Shown one piece after another: positions 48,345-59,280 of a stretch of DNA of 64,000 nt (its first letter is position 1; every line of letters starts with the position of its first letter). Both the position numbers and the translations under genes were made by a program. The notes under the pieces are model-generated. The model did no database searches, was not told where the DNA came from, and saw only the letters and a list, made by a program, of their open reading frames with translations. Source of the DNA: Diphasiastrum complanatum (Eukaryota; Streptophyta; Lycopodiopsida; Lycopodiales; Lycopodiaceae); assembly GCA_029204225.1 (NCBI GenBank), contig CM055101.1:33673683-33737682 (forward strand). The letters run 5' to 3'.

Positions 48345-49202
48345 TTAGTCTCTACCTCTCCAACCTATCTCTTGAGGTTGAGTAGTAGTATCACGAGGTG
48401 TATCCTCATGTCCATCACTAGGAAGGTCAATAAATGGATCATCATCAGGAGGTATCTTCACTGTACCATCTTTCCCACTGGATGTGTCCATCTTCTCAGC
48501 ATCCTCATCTTCATACGTCTTAGATTCATCAAAGATAACATCACGACTGACATGTATTTTGTTCTCCACTGGATCAAAACATCTATAGCCCTTTACACGA
48601 TCATCATATCCTAGGAATATGCACTTTATAGCTTTCACATCAAGCTTACGTCTTTCTTTCTTAGGAATGTGTACAAAGGCCTTACATCCAAAGATTCGCA
48701 AGTGGTTCATCTTTGGCTTCTTCTTTGTGAATGCCTCCTCAAGTGTTATCTTTGGTATGGCAATGGTAGGACTTCTATTTTGAAGATAGACTATGGTACT
48801 GCACGCTTCTGACCAAAAATCTTTTGGTAGCTTCATCTCAACTAGCATAGATCTGGCACTTTCCACAATCGTACGATTCTTGCGCTTAGCTACACCATTG
48901 AGTTCAGGAGTATGAGCTTGCATAAATTGTCTTTTGATCTCACATTGATCACAAAGATCATTGAAGTCAATAGACTTGTACTCACCTCCACTATCAGATC
49001 TTAGAACTTTAATCTTCTTGCCTGTTTGATTTTCGACCAATGCTTTGAAGCTCTTAAAAGTGGCAAACACATCCAATTTCTTATTCAAGAAGTAAATCCA
49101 CGTCTTGCATGACATATCATCAATGAAGGTCATGAAATAGAAGGCTTTACCTGAGGACATATTCCTCATAGACCCGCATAGATATGTGTGGATCAAATTC
49201 AT
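48345..49202 (-). pseudogene. Copia element C integrase
   Basis: 285 open codons: the core begins near HTYLCGSMRN, Asp in FMTFIDDMSCKTWIYF, Asp in VLRSDSGGEY, then NGVAKRKNRTIVESARSML, where the catalytic Glu of NGVAERKN is Lys. Downstream are DFWSEACSTIVYLQNRSP, FGCKAFVHIPKKERRKLD, CIFLGYDDRVKGYR and SRDVIFDES. The changed catalytic residue makes it inactive even though the frame is open. Confidence 0.94.
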
Positions 49203-50412
49203 GATGTTCTTTGCCCTTACAACACCACCTTTATTGAATCTCTCTCAATGCTGCTTCCCATACACACATGACTCGCACATCGTCTTCAAGTGGTCTTCCA
49301 TCATAGGCAATTAATCATCTCACCATTTCCAATTTCCTCATCAAGCTAAGGCTTCCTAGGTTCAAATGATCAAGCCTTTTATGCCACAATTCAGTTTGCG
49401 ATGGAATGGACGAGATAAGTCCATGTTGCCCCTTGATTGTATCATTCAACCTATACAATTACACCATGCAATGACTTTGAGCTTTTGGTTCACATCCTTC
49501 ACAAAACAATGATCATGAGCAACTTCTACTTTCAACTTTTGATCAGCAATAGCACCAACGAAAAGTAGATTTGTCTTCAAACATGGTACATAAAGTACCT
49601 CCTTGATCGTCCTACTTTTGCCATCAGGTAGTTGGATTGAAACAGTGCCTATCCCCTTGATCTTGCACACATCACCATTTTCTTGTGAAACAAACGTTCC
49701 ATTATCCAACTCTCTCAAGCTGCTGAACCAATCTTGGTTACCTGTCATGTGTCTTGTGGCTCCTGAGTCAATGTACCACGGTTCATCATCTTGATTGGAT
49801 GACAATGCTGATATGAAGATGCCAGAGTCTTCAATTTCACTTTTGTCGACAAGGTTACATGCTTGCTTTGGTTTCCCCTTGTTTGATTCTGCCAAGAATT
49901 TCTGACATTCACTCTTCCAATGGCCCTTTTTGTCACGATGGAAGAATTTGCCCTTCTTCTTGGTCTTGTTGGATGATCCCTCATCCTCCTGAGTCTTGGC
50001 AAATTGCTGCTTAGACTTCTTTTTGCCCTTGCCTTTGCCTTGTTTTTGGCGTGTTGCAAGTGCTTGATCGTTAGTATTTTGACGTCTAGCTCTCACCATT
50101 TCTCGCCATTGCTCCTCATGCATCAAGATTCATGTGAGCTTGTCAAAGGTTGGCAATCTTTCTCTTGATGCTATCCCACTCACAAACATCGGATAAGATT
50201 CTGCAATGCCACATAATGCATTTTGCACCAGCTCAACATCACGTATGCGCTCACCAATAGAATGCAGTTCATCCCTCATTGTCTTGATTCTGGTCATGTA
50301 ACTCTTGGGTCTTTCATGTTGTACATAAAAGGAGTGTGAATTGAGCACATATCCTTCCAGTGTAGCTCGGATTTGAGTTAGATAGGTTCAATTATGATGA
50401 CATGCAGATCTT
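49203..50412 (-). pseudogene. Copia element C gag and protease
   Basis: Minus strand: gag middle NSHSFYVQHERPKSYMTRIK and MRDELHSIGERIRDVELVQN (50348-50130); a Lys/Gln-rich linker; a degenerate zinc knuckle (KGKFFHRDKKGHWKSEC, where the first Cys pair is lost); the protease EPWYIDSGATRHMTGNQDWF; then LYVPCLKTNLLFVGAIADQ. GAG-pre-integrase (49445-49203) is broken. Sequence similarity to 54846-54912 begins at the right end (50346-50412). Confidence 0.92.
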
Positions 50413-51600
50413 TGACGTCCCATCTTAAATAGGTAAGTTGATCTTCCAGATGCATAATCTGATTTCATGACTCATTTGTTGTGCTGATCCTGAAGTCAAT
50501 AGCATCTACGGTTGGCATTTGCAGTTGCAATGCACGACCTCTCAAAATTCGTATGCATTACAAGTAAGGAACAATGTCATAAGATGAAAAATTCTCTCCT
50601 CAAAATTTTGTATGAAGTGTAAATTTAAGCAATTAACATTTTTTAATCACATTGATGAAGCCCACTACACTTATGGAGGTCTTTTTTTGGGGGTGGGCAG
50701 GTCCTTTTTTTTGGGGGGGAGGGGGTCACCATTCCGTCGCCCTCGGTCAAAGGCCCTTCTCACGGCTGAATGGTCGAGGAAGTGACTTTCCGCTACGTGA
50801 AAACTTTTTTTCTTCTTTTTTGTTGTAATTTTTTTTTACATGCACCTTTCGCAGCCCAAAAAGTGCATGTAAACAATTTTGAAAAAAGAAAAGGAGCCAT
50901 AGAAATTTGATTCTTTGAGGCACCTCCTTTTTCTTCATGAAAAAGCAAAAAATGAAAGAATGCCCTTCCCGTTCCTCAACATGGGTAGCTTCCTGGGTTT
51001 TCGTTAGTACACCTCACCCACTCAACACAAGGTATTCCTTTGAACATCATTCCATCAAATGGTTCAATGAAAAAATTTAGTCTCCTAAAACAAAAATCAT
51101 TAAAAGCAACATGACATGATTGATAATCTATTTTCTGTAATCTCTCTACCCTTGTGATGGAACAACACTTTGGCCTACCACATTTGGTCGTGTGCAGCTC
51201 TCAACGGGGAGGGAGGAGCCATTAAATCCTAAAACCAAATTCAAGTACTTCGGATCTAGAAAGTAAAAATCATTCAACTTTGATTGAAGGAAATGAATTT
51301 TCTAGTAAGCTTAAGTGGTGCTTTAGGTGGTTCTCAAAGGTACAAGTTGTTAGTGTACCTAAGACTCACGGACATCATTGACTTTGCTTGCCGAACTCTC
51401 CTTTAGCTTTACAATTTATGTATCCTTGCTTGAGAGTAGCTGTAAAGTGGATGAATCTTATTTGTTTTAATACTCAGAGTAGTGATAGTCTTTTGGAATT
51501 TCGTCTCCTTCTGCAATTGTTAGAGTTCCTCTTCCACACTCACTTGGCATCTTACATATTCTGCCACCTCCCTTGTTGACATAATCAAAGTTTTTCGGGC
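50413..51600. other. No recognised gene; homopolymer-rich
   Basis: Contains G-runs and T-runs (50685-50850) and a perfect 11-base inverted repeat at 50835-50873. No coding motif. May include the lost 5' end of copia element C. Confidence 0.45.
50835..50873. repeat. Hairpin: 11-base perfect inverted repeat
   Basis: TTTACATGCAC (50835-50845) and GTGCATGTAAA (50863-50873) separated by 17 bases, in a T-rich context. Could be the centre of a foldback element; no wider arms were found. Confidence 0.8.
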
Positions 51601-52036
51601 TGGAAACAAAGCATGGCTAGAAAGGTCATCAAAATTATCAACCCAATAAGCTTGGATTTTCTCCTCAGCCTTAGTCTCCTTCAATTCGTCCCTAGGGTTT
51701 GACTCCTTGGATTTGGTGGTCTCCTCTGCTGGTCTTTTTTCTTCAACCTCTTTCTAGTCGATATACATGCCATCTTTCAAAATTTCCAATGAGATATCCC
51801 ATGCTATTACTTGTCTATTCCCTGTAATTAATTCTTCATGGTCAGGCTCTTGGTGTGGATTATCCATCATCTGATTTAACAACGAACTGGTGTCATCCAA
51901 CATATTAGGCACATTCATGTCCATCATCTGAACGTCTGATTCTGTCTTGGTGTGCTTAGTGTCTTTTTATTTCCATCTTGATTATCGCTCATGGCTATCT
52001 CTGTGTCATAAATATTGTCAATTGATTTGATATCGG
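51600..52036 (-). pseudogene. Possible LINE ORF1-like or other coding remnant
   Basis: Minus strand has a hydrophilic, acid/Lys-rich reading (TEIAMSDNQDGNKK..., NMLDDTSSLLNQMMDNPHQE, KEVEEKRPAEETTKSKESNP) with stops. Its composition resembles LINE ORF1 linkers but no diagnostic motif is present. Confidence 0.25.
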
Positions 52037-52565
52037 TTTTTTTTTTTTCGAAGGCTTAATTGCAATATCATATATTCACAAATATACAAGTACATAAAAT
52101 GGCATCCATGGCCGAAAACTAACTGTGTCCAAAGCCCAAAGGGCAACCAAACTAGCATACCACGTAGGGTAGCAAATTGAAAACAGCCTTAGGTAGTATT
52201 TAAAAAGAACATAGCAAGCTGAATACAAGCCGTCGCAGACAAAGAGGGGGGGTCCCCTTCAAAAACCTGTTGATTCCTTGCCATCCAAATCTTCCACAAG
52301 GCCGCTAGCCTGCACACATGCCAGTAAAGGAAAGGAGAAAAGCATGCCAATATTGACAGGGGAGAGCGATGGACGAAAGACAACGGAGGACCAGAGAATG
52401 GTTTTTAACAGCAGGGTCAGGAATGCCAAGGCCTCCATCCTTGGTAAGTGTTGTACATACATAACAGGAAAAAAGAGGACACTTCCTAGCCCAGAGGAAG
52501 CGCCGAAGGGCCTTAGTAAGATAGTCATGCAAGGCTCGCGTGGAAGACCTTGGAAAATATAACAA
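52037..52565 (-). pseudogene. LINE ORF2 3' end with poly(A) tail
   Basis: Minus strand reads FPRSSTRALHDYLTKALRRF, LWARKCPLF, KDGGLGIPDPAVKNHSLVLR and YWHAFLLSF, the region after RT in plant LINE ORF2, then a 3' region ending in A12 (T-run 52037-52048 on the plus strand). The poly(A) end marks a target-primed insertion that was 5'-truncated. Confidence 0.8.
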
Positions 52566-54845
52566 TCAGCTTCGATCAAGGACTGATGAGCTTCAGACAA
52601 GGAGAACGCCAATTAGCGTTCAATCTACTCAACCACGTTCAACTTTGCAGCTGATTTCTGTAGAGAAGGCTCAAAGGTTGTCTAGATCAAATGTGGAAAT
52701 GTTTGTGCTCATGATTGAAGAAGTTGAAGGACAAGTCAAGGAAGTAAAAACAAAACCATTGGCCAAGGTAAAACAAAGTGTGAAAGATCCGAAAATTCGG
52801 AAGATCTTGGGTAAATTTTCTGATGTGTTTGCTGATCAGTTACCCAAAGGGGAACCTCCTACCAGATTTGTGGACCATCCCATTGAATTGGAATCGGGGA
52901 CTAAACTGGTCAATTTACCACCTTACAGACTATGAAAGGCTGAAAAAGAAGAAGTCCATAAACAGGTTCAGGAGTTACTCTCACAAGAATTTATTGTTTG
53001 AAGTAAATCACCTTTTGCCTTTCCCGTGTTGCTAGTTAAGAAGAAGGATGGAACATTCAGGATGTGTATTGATTATCAAGCTCTTAACAAAGTGACCATC
53101 AAAAACAGATTTCCCATCCCTAGAGTGGATGACTAGTTGGATGCGTTAAAGGGAGCTAGCATTTTTTCAAAGATAGATTTACGTTCAGGATACCATCAAA
53201 TTAAGGTCAAAGAAGAGGATTAGCATAAAACAGCTTTTCGAACTAACATGGGACGTTATGAATTCAAAGTTATGCTGTTCGGATTTACTAATGCTCCTGC
53301 CACTTTTCAAGCTCTTATGAATCAAATTTTTGAACCTTACCTTTATTTGTTTGTGTTGGTATTCTTTGACGAAATCCTGATATATAGCAGGAACATGGAA
53401 GAGCATGCGAAACATTTGGATACAGTTTTAAGTATTCTTTGAGAATACAAGCTGTTTGCAAAGATAACCAAATGTGAATTCGCTCGAGATGAGGTGGAAT
53501 ACTTGGGACATATTGTGTCCAAGGAGGGAATCAAGGTGGACCAAAAGAAGATTGAGGCAATCAAGAATTGGAATTCACCTAACAACATCAGAGAATTGAG
53601 AGGATTCCTGGGTTTAGCATCTTATCATAGAAGATTCATTCAGGATTTCTCAAAAGTGGCAGCACTGCTTACCCATCTTCTGAGAAAGGACAAGTTTGAA
53701 TGGAATGAGAAAACTCAAATGGCTTCCGAAGCCCTTAAGGAATCGTTGGTAACAGCAATTTCAACTTACCTTTCATGGTTACAATGGACATCAGTGGCAC
53801 ATGATTGGGAGCTATTTTGAGCCAATCAGATGGAGTCATTGCTTATGAAAGTAGGAAACTCGCTGATAAGGAAGCATCATACCCTACTCATGATAAGGAA
53901 ATGCTGGCAATTGTGCATGCTATTAAGAAATGGCGACACTATTTATATGGTTCTAAATTCTTGATTAAAAGTGACCATCATAGTCTGAAATATTTCTTGA
54001 GCCAAAAGCAATTAAATGACAAGCAGAAGAGATGGTTATCACATGTTCAATCTTATGATTTTAATATTGAATATCTAAAAGGAAAGGACAATGTGGTTGC
54101 AGATGCATTATCGAGAATATGGTCTTTGCAGATGAATGCATCTTCGGAATCTATAGAGGAATATGTGGCATACTTGGCGGAACATCAAAATAAAATTTTG
54201 GATCATCCTCTAACAAAAGAGCACAGAATGTTGTGGTCAAATTTGAGATTCGGCACAATCTCCGCAATAACTGCATTGAGTGCAGATTGGATAAAAGACA
54301 TTCAAGCGGAATATATGGAGGATCCAGACTTAAAAGAGATTTGGGAGGAAACTCAAGTTTCCAACTCAGATGTTCATCCCCGTTATAGGAAACAAGGACA
54401 AATATTGTTGTATGACGATTCTAGAGTTGTGCTTGCTCCTAAATCTAAGTTCATTCCGCAAGTGTTATATGAACTACACTCATCTCCAAGTGCTGGGCAT
54501 AGTGGAATTTTGAAGACATATCAAACCATCCGCAAGCTATTCAAATGGGCTGGTATGAAGAAAGCTATATACACGTACGTGCGAGAAAGTATTCCTTGTC
54601 AAGTGAATAAGGTGGAACATGTTAAGCAACCGGGCTTATTGCATCCACTGTCCATTCCCACACAGCGTTGGATGAGTATTAGCATGGATTTTATACCTTC
54701 CTTGCCAACAACAACTGGGGGATATGATGGAATCTATGTGGTAGTGGATCGGCTTACAAAATATGCACATTTCCTACCTTATAAAACTACTGATAGTGCA
54801 GCCCAAGTAGCGCAAATATTCTTGAAGAATGTCTTTAAGTGTAAA
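52566..54845 (+). pseudogene. Gypsy pol remnant (RT, RNase H, integrase N-part)
   Basis: Plus strand: KIRKILGKFSDVFADQLPKG and HPIELESGTKLVNLPPYRL; RT with [20 protein letters not shown], a stop at the VDD-LDAL position, YHQIKVKEED and [18 protein letters not shown], with the catalytic box read [12 protein letters not shown] (second Asp changed to Glu). Then CEFARDEVEYLGHIVSKEGI and RGFLGLASYHRRFI; RNase H DKEMLAIVHAIKKWRHYLYG and SLKYFLSQKQLNDKQKRWL; integrase HPRYRKQGQILLYD, HHCC region HSSPSAGHSGILKTYQTIRK (second Cys region damaged: SIPCQVNK) and the first core Asp in SISMDFIPSLPT. Cut at 54845. Confidence 0.95.
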
Positions 54846-54912
54846 GCACATATCCTTCTAGTGTAGCTCGGATTTGAGTTAGATAGGTTCAATTATGATG
54901 ACATGCAGATGT
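54846..54912 (-). repeat. Second copy of copia element C gag segment (67 bp)
   Basis: Nearly identical to 50346-50412 (two to three differences over 67 bases) and in the same orientation. On the minus strand it corresponds to the gag stretch NLTQIRATLEGYVL. It abuts the gypsy integrase directly. Confidence 0.85.
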
Positions 54913-56089
54913 TTAGATAGCATGCAAAGTTTACTGTATGCATGCAAGCCACATGCAATCAGTGCATGCAACATGCAAAGTAGTTTCAGTAATCTACACA
55001 TGTCTAAGCAGTTTTATGAGTTGACATGCAGTACATGCAACATACATGCATGCAGTTACACATGTGGATCTAAGGTAGGTGAATTAGTTCAGTTAAGTAG
55101 ACTTTCCATGCAACTCCACTGTAGGAGTTCGAGTCTCTCTCATGTAGGAAAAGCTGGGCATGTTTTGCCACATTGTGAATATTGAGATTTTGGTGTTTTG
55201 GACTCATTCTCTCTCTACCCGAGTTTTCTATGCTTGATTTTCTCTCTCTACTCGAGAGCAGCCTCTTTTTCCCATACTAAACACTTAGAGTTTTTTCTGA
55301 CATTCATTTCTCATAGTGAAGAGTTAGATTTTTTCATCAGATGTATGCCATTGTGCTCTTGCCTTAGATTTTTCAAGCATACTGTTCTTTGATCAATCTT
55401 GTGCAATCACAACACCTCAGTAAGATCTTGTAGGGTGTGTGGTGAATTTCACACGTGCTAAAAACTTCACAATACTCCCTTTCAACACACTTCGGGTCCT
55501 TCAACACAATCCTAGCTGTTCACATAAAAGCCCTTTATTGTGGCCACCCGATCCTCATAGTATCTTCATCGTTAATTGATTTGAATTTTTAGACCTGTTA
55601 TGTGATTAATTTGACCTATCAAATCATGCCCAATAATTGATCTGATACTATATCCTGATAGAGCTTGTTGTTAGCTTTTCAGAGGTACTGAGTTTGTGTG
55701 ATTTGGATAAACATTGAGGAAGTTATGATCAAATTAGTGGAGATGGGTCAGAATTGCCAAAATTTTGGAAATTTTTTTTACAAGTGAGAGAGAATCACTT
55801 CAAGTTTTCAAATCTGAAGTTTCATGTCCTTTGTAGATTTTTTTCGATTTCTTCAATTTGAAGTTTGATTTAAAAAAAAATAACCCTACCTACCATTCCA
55901 ACCGTAACATACTACGTGACCTAACCTAGCCTTACCCTAATTATGTCTGTCTGTCTGTCTGTCTGTGTCTCTCTCTCTCTCTCTCTCTCTCGCAGGCAGA
56001 GATCGCGATCCAGTTATCTGTTATTGTAGGTCACCAAAACCCGGGGCACACAGTTATCTGTTCGTCTCTTGACAGTGACATCACAATCG
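54913..56089. other. LTR-like or spacer sequence, no gene
   Basis: 54917-55060 is crowded with CATGCA/TGCATG words. 55190-55260 has CTCTCTACCCGAG / CTCTCTACTCGAG words resembling the LTR-like stretch at 59.8 kb. A TCTG/CT microsatellite lies at 55946-55991. No LTR borders could be fixed. Confidence 0.4.
55946..55991. repeat. (TCTG)n(CT)n compound microsatellite
   Basis: TCTG units followed by CT units, ending at a CGCAGG sequence. Confidence 0.9.
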
Positions 56090-56490
56090 GGATTGGCATC
56101 CAATGCATCTGCAAATGCTCTCACAGCATACTGTTCTACACCAGGAATCTTGTCGGCAGCAGCTTCAACTGCTATAGAGCAAGCAATTTCAGCTGACCAC
56201 CACCATAAACAATGGAATTGTCACGGATAAGATCCCTAGCAATCATGAAGGCTTCGCTTTGCTTCGTCTACCATCATCTTGGTTCCACCACGTATAAATA
56301 TAGTCACTGCTCTTGAAATAGCACACTGCTCAATATATAACATTCGATCCTTTGTAGTCCCAAATGCTTTCTCTCGCACCAAACCAGCCTTTCCAAGTTT
56401 TTTGAATGTGAGCTCCTGAAATCTCTGAACAATGCGACCCCCTGTAGCAATGGCAATGAGTTCAAGCTCAACACCACCAACCCAACGCAC
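56090..56490 (-). pseudogene. CCT5: CCT-epsilon (TCP-1 chaperonin subunit 5) pseudogene fragment
   Basis: Minus strand from 56490: [60 protein letters not shown] and [20 protein letters not shown], matching the apical/intermediate region of cytosolic chaperonin subunit epsilon. A gap of a few codons with a shift follows HD, then [15 protein letters not shown]; a one-base loss follows, then [20 protein letters not shown] and [15 protein letters not shown]. Similarity begins abruptly at 56490 and ends near 56090. Only about a quarter of the usual 535 or so residues is present. No intron interrupts it, so it may be a processed copy or a gene piece captured by a mobile element. Confidence 0.9.
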
Positions 56491-56636
56491 AACAAGATAT
56501 GTTTTTCCCAGTTCACGTTAAATAATCTGCAAAGATTAGTACTGAGGTGCAACGATCCTCTGATAATTGTTTGAACGAGCGCCCTTGGCCTCACAAAAGC
56601 TCTGAAAATATCTGAGATTGCAACTGACGCCTCCTC

Positions 56637-56975
56637 CTTCGGTTGAGTTTTTCTCTCTCTACCTCGCTTTCCTCCGGTTACATCCTCTCTCTCTACTCGC
56701 TTCGGTCACCTCTTCTCTCTCTCTACTTGCGACGTCGGTTACCTCTCTCTCCACTGGCTTCGGTTACGTTCTCTCTCTCTACTTGCTACGTCGGTTACCT
56801 CCTCTCTCTCTACTCGCGACGTCGGTTACATCCTCTCTCTCTCTCTACTCGCTTCGGTTACCTTCTCTCTCTCTACTTGCGACGTCGGTTACCTCCTCTC
56901 TCTACTTGATTAGGTTACCTCCTCTCTCTCTACGCCTCTCTCTTCGGTTGAATGCTTTCTCTCTCTACTTATTCC
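56637..56975. repeat. CT-rich minisatellite
   Basis: About nine imperfect units built on CTTCGGTTACCTCCTCTCTC with TCTACTTGCGACGTCGGTTA linkers. The Leu/Ser-rich plus-strand frames (56618-56983) come from the repeat and are not genes. Confidence 0.9.
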
Positions 56976-57375
56976 CTGCCTGACAAAAATTTCGGTTTTC
57001 TGAGAAAAATTTAGGTTTTCTCAAAAAAAAAAAAATTACGGTTGCCCACAATCCTTCAAAGCACCCAAATGCACCATATAGACAGCCGTTAAAATAAAAT
57101 TTATTGTAAAACTTCTTAATTTCATTCGGTTCCTGCAATTTCTCCCGAGCACCAAAACATTTCATGGATTTCAAACTTTATAGAATCTAGTTTATAAATT
57201 TTTTTTTAAGAACCCCTTTTTTGTAAGTTGTCTAAATTCAACTTTACTTTCATTCTTTAACTCTACATAACTTTTTTATTTGAGCTTGGAACTCAGTGAA
57301 GTAAAAACAAAAAGTGTTCAGAACGATAAGACAAATTCAGCGAGACTATCCAAATTACTGCTGTAACACTTCAGA
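56976..57375. other. A/T-rich spacer, no gene
   Basis: Contains an AATTT(C/A)GGTTTTCTGAGAAAA-type short duplication (56987-57020) and an A-run. No coding motif. Confidence 0.5.
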
Positions 57376-57932
57376 ATGGGTGGTAAAGGAAAACAGATAG
57401 TGGATAAAAATAACCCACCTCAAGACAACTTGCCTACTGATGAAACGATGGAAGAACTGCAGGTTTCAAACTAGCAAGAAAACATACTAAATAAAATGCA
57501 GGTTACACAAGATCTGATAGTTACAATGCTGCAAGCAATGGAAATAAATCAGCTTGCTGATGAGGTGAAATGGGACAAATTGTTTGATAGCCTAGCTGGT
57601 AGGCAAGACAAACTAGCAGGAGCTGATCAAAGATCTAATGAGCCATCTACATCGTTCCGACTACCATCTCCGTCGCAAAATGTAACATCTTCTCAGGATG
57701 TACAAAAAATTGACATGGACAAGGGAAAACATGTACTACAGACTAATATTGAATACCCAGTCAGACTTGGAACTGATAGGGGCATGTCCGAACAACGAGT
57801 GCAACAGTCCACGAGACTTCATGAACAATGGAACCACTTTGATACTCGAGAGTACAAGGATAAGATAACCATTCCAAAATTCAACGGTGACTTTAAGACC
57901 CTTGACATTGAGGAGTGGGTGGAAAAAAATTA
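57376..57932 (+). pseudogene. Gypsy gag N-terminal fragment
   Basis: Plus frame MGGKGKQIVDKNNPPQDNLP (57376-), one stop, then 57496-57933: VTQDLIVTMLQAMEINQLAD, a Ser/Asn-rich spacer, and YKDKITIPKFNGDFKTLDIE followed by EWVEK. The 'PKF-G ... W' motif is the entry to the gypsy gag domain. Cut at 57933 by an oppositely oriented LINE. Confidence 0.75.
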
Positions 57933-57942
57933 GATCGTTACT

Positions 57943-58680
57943 TTACTCGAAAAGAGAAGAGAAAAAGACTAGTAGAGCGGAGAGGATATGGCGAACATCT
58001 AAAACCCATGAGGGAAATGACGTAAAACGAGGGTCCCAAGTTACGAGTTTGTTAGAAAAAGAGTGAAGGGAACACTGAGTACGTTGGGCCGAAGATAGAT
58101 GGATACCGAAAGGAATTCCCAAAAGCCAGGTGATTGTGCCATGGGGGACAATGCAAAGACCTAGAGAAGAGACCCATGTGGGCATGGTAGCGTAGATAAC
58201 ATGGAGTTCAGATTTCCAAGTGTTGAGAAGGGAGGAGGAGCAATAACAAAATTTATTAAAGAGAGATAGCAACCAGAGGACATGGGGTTCAGAGAGGAGG
58301 GAGAAGAGGGTAACATCATCAACAAAGAGTTGATGCGAGAGCGGCCCCAGAGGACACAAGACTGGGAAGATAGGGGAGAGCGAGGCTGCTTCATGGCAAG
58401 CACAAAAAAGGGATTCAATGGCTATAGCAAACAACATAGGTGACAAAGGGCAACCTTGGTGAATGCCACAAGTAAGGGCAAACTTAGTTGATAGAACCAT
58501 TAAAAAGGATCTTAGTCAAGGAGGATTGATAAAGAGCCCACACAAAATTCAAAAAGGACAAAGAAAAGCCAAAAGTCTAGCAAGAAGCCCAAATATAGTC
58601 CCAACTAATCCGATCAAAGGCTTTATCTAGGTCCAAGTGGAGGATAAGAGAGGGGACGACCTGTTGGGGGCTGATGCCTC
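57943..58680 (-). pseudogene. LINE reverse transcriptase fragment
   Basis: Minus strand: LHLDLDKAFDRISWDYIW (58640-), LTCGIHQGCPLSPMLFAIAI and the catalytic box HQLFVDDVTLFS (FVDD), then FNKFCYCSSSLLNTWKSEL, GIPFGIHLSS and further frames without strong motifs. It belongs to a different LINE lineage from the one at 20-25 kb (FVDD rather than YADD). No poly(A) end was found. Confidence 0.92.
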
Positions 58681-59280
58681 CTTGTGGGATGTGATGGACT
58701 GTAAATTATCAGTTTTGATACCACATCGGTTGATGTTTAGATTGATGTCAACTGATGAAACACAAATTCTTAAAATTACTTAGAAAATGGAGTTTATGAG
58801 CCGTTCTTTTGTCATGAATCAGATTATCAGTGTAGGAGTCTTAGACTACCCTGAAAGAGAGATTGCAGAACAACGATTAGGCATCTGCGACAACCATGCA
58901 ATCCTCTAATACTGATAACCTGGTGTGAAGAAAATGTAGAATCAATTTAGGCATCAGAGACAACCATACAATTATCTAATAACAACAATCAGATCACAAT
59001 ACAATTGCACTGACAAGCGCGTGATCCTACCTACAGAACAATTGCTAGTGTTATGAATCTCTCTCTCTCTCTCTCTCTATGATCACTAACTCTAAGGAGT
59101 CAGCTACCATAAGACCCATTCTGGTCATTTGATCTCTGACAGATAACTTATGATGACACTTACAATGACTTCTCTACACACATGACATCTTCAATCGCTC
59201 ATTTACAATTATAGCAACTAGAAGATCTTGCATTATTCTAGCTTTACATTTACAAGATTGCTTAACAGCTGACTAACTAC
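58681..59280. other. No recognised gene
   Basis: A/T-rich spacer with a 20-base CT tract at 59059-59078. No coding motif. Confidence 0.5.
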
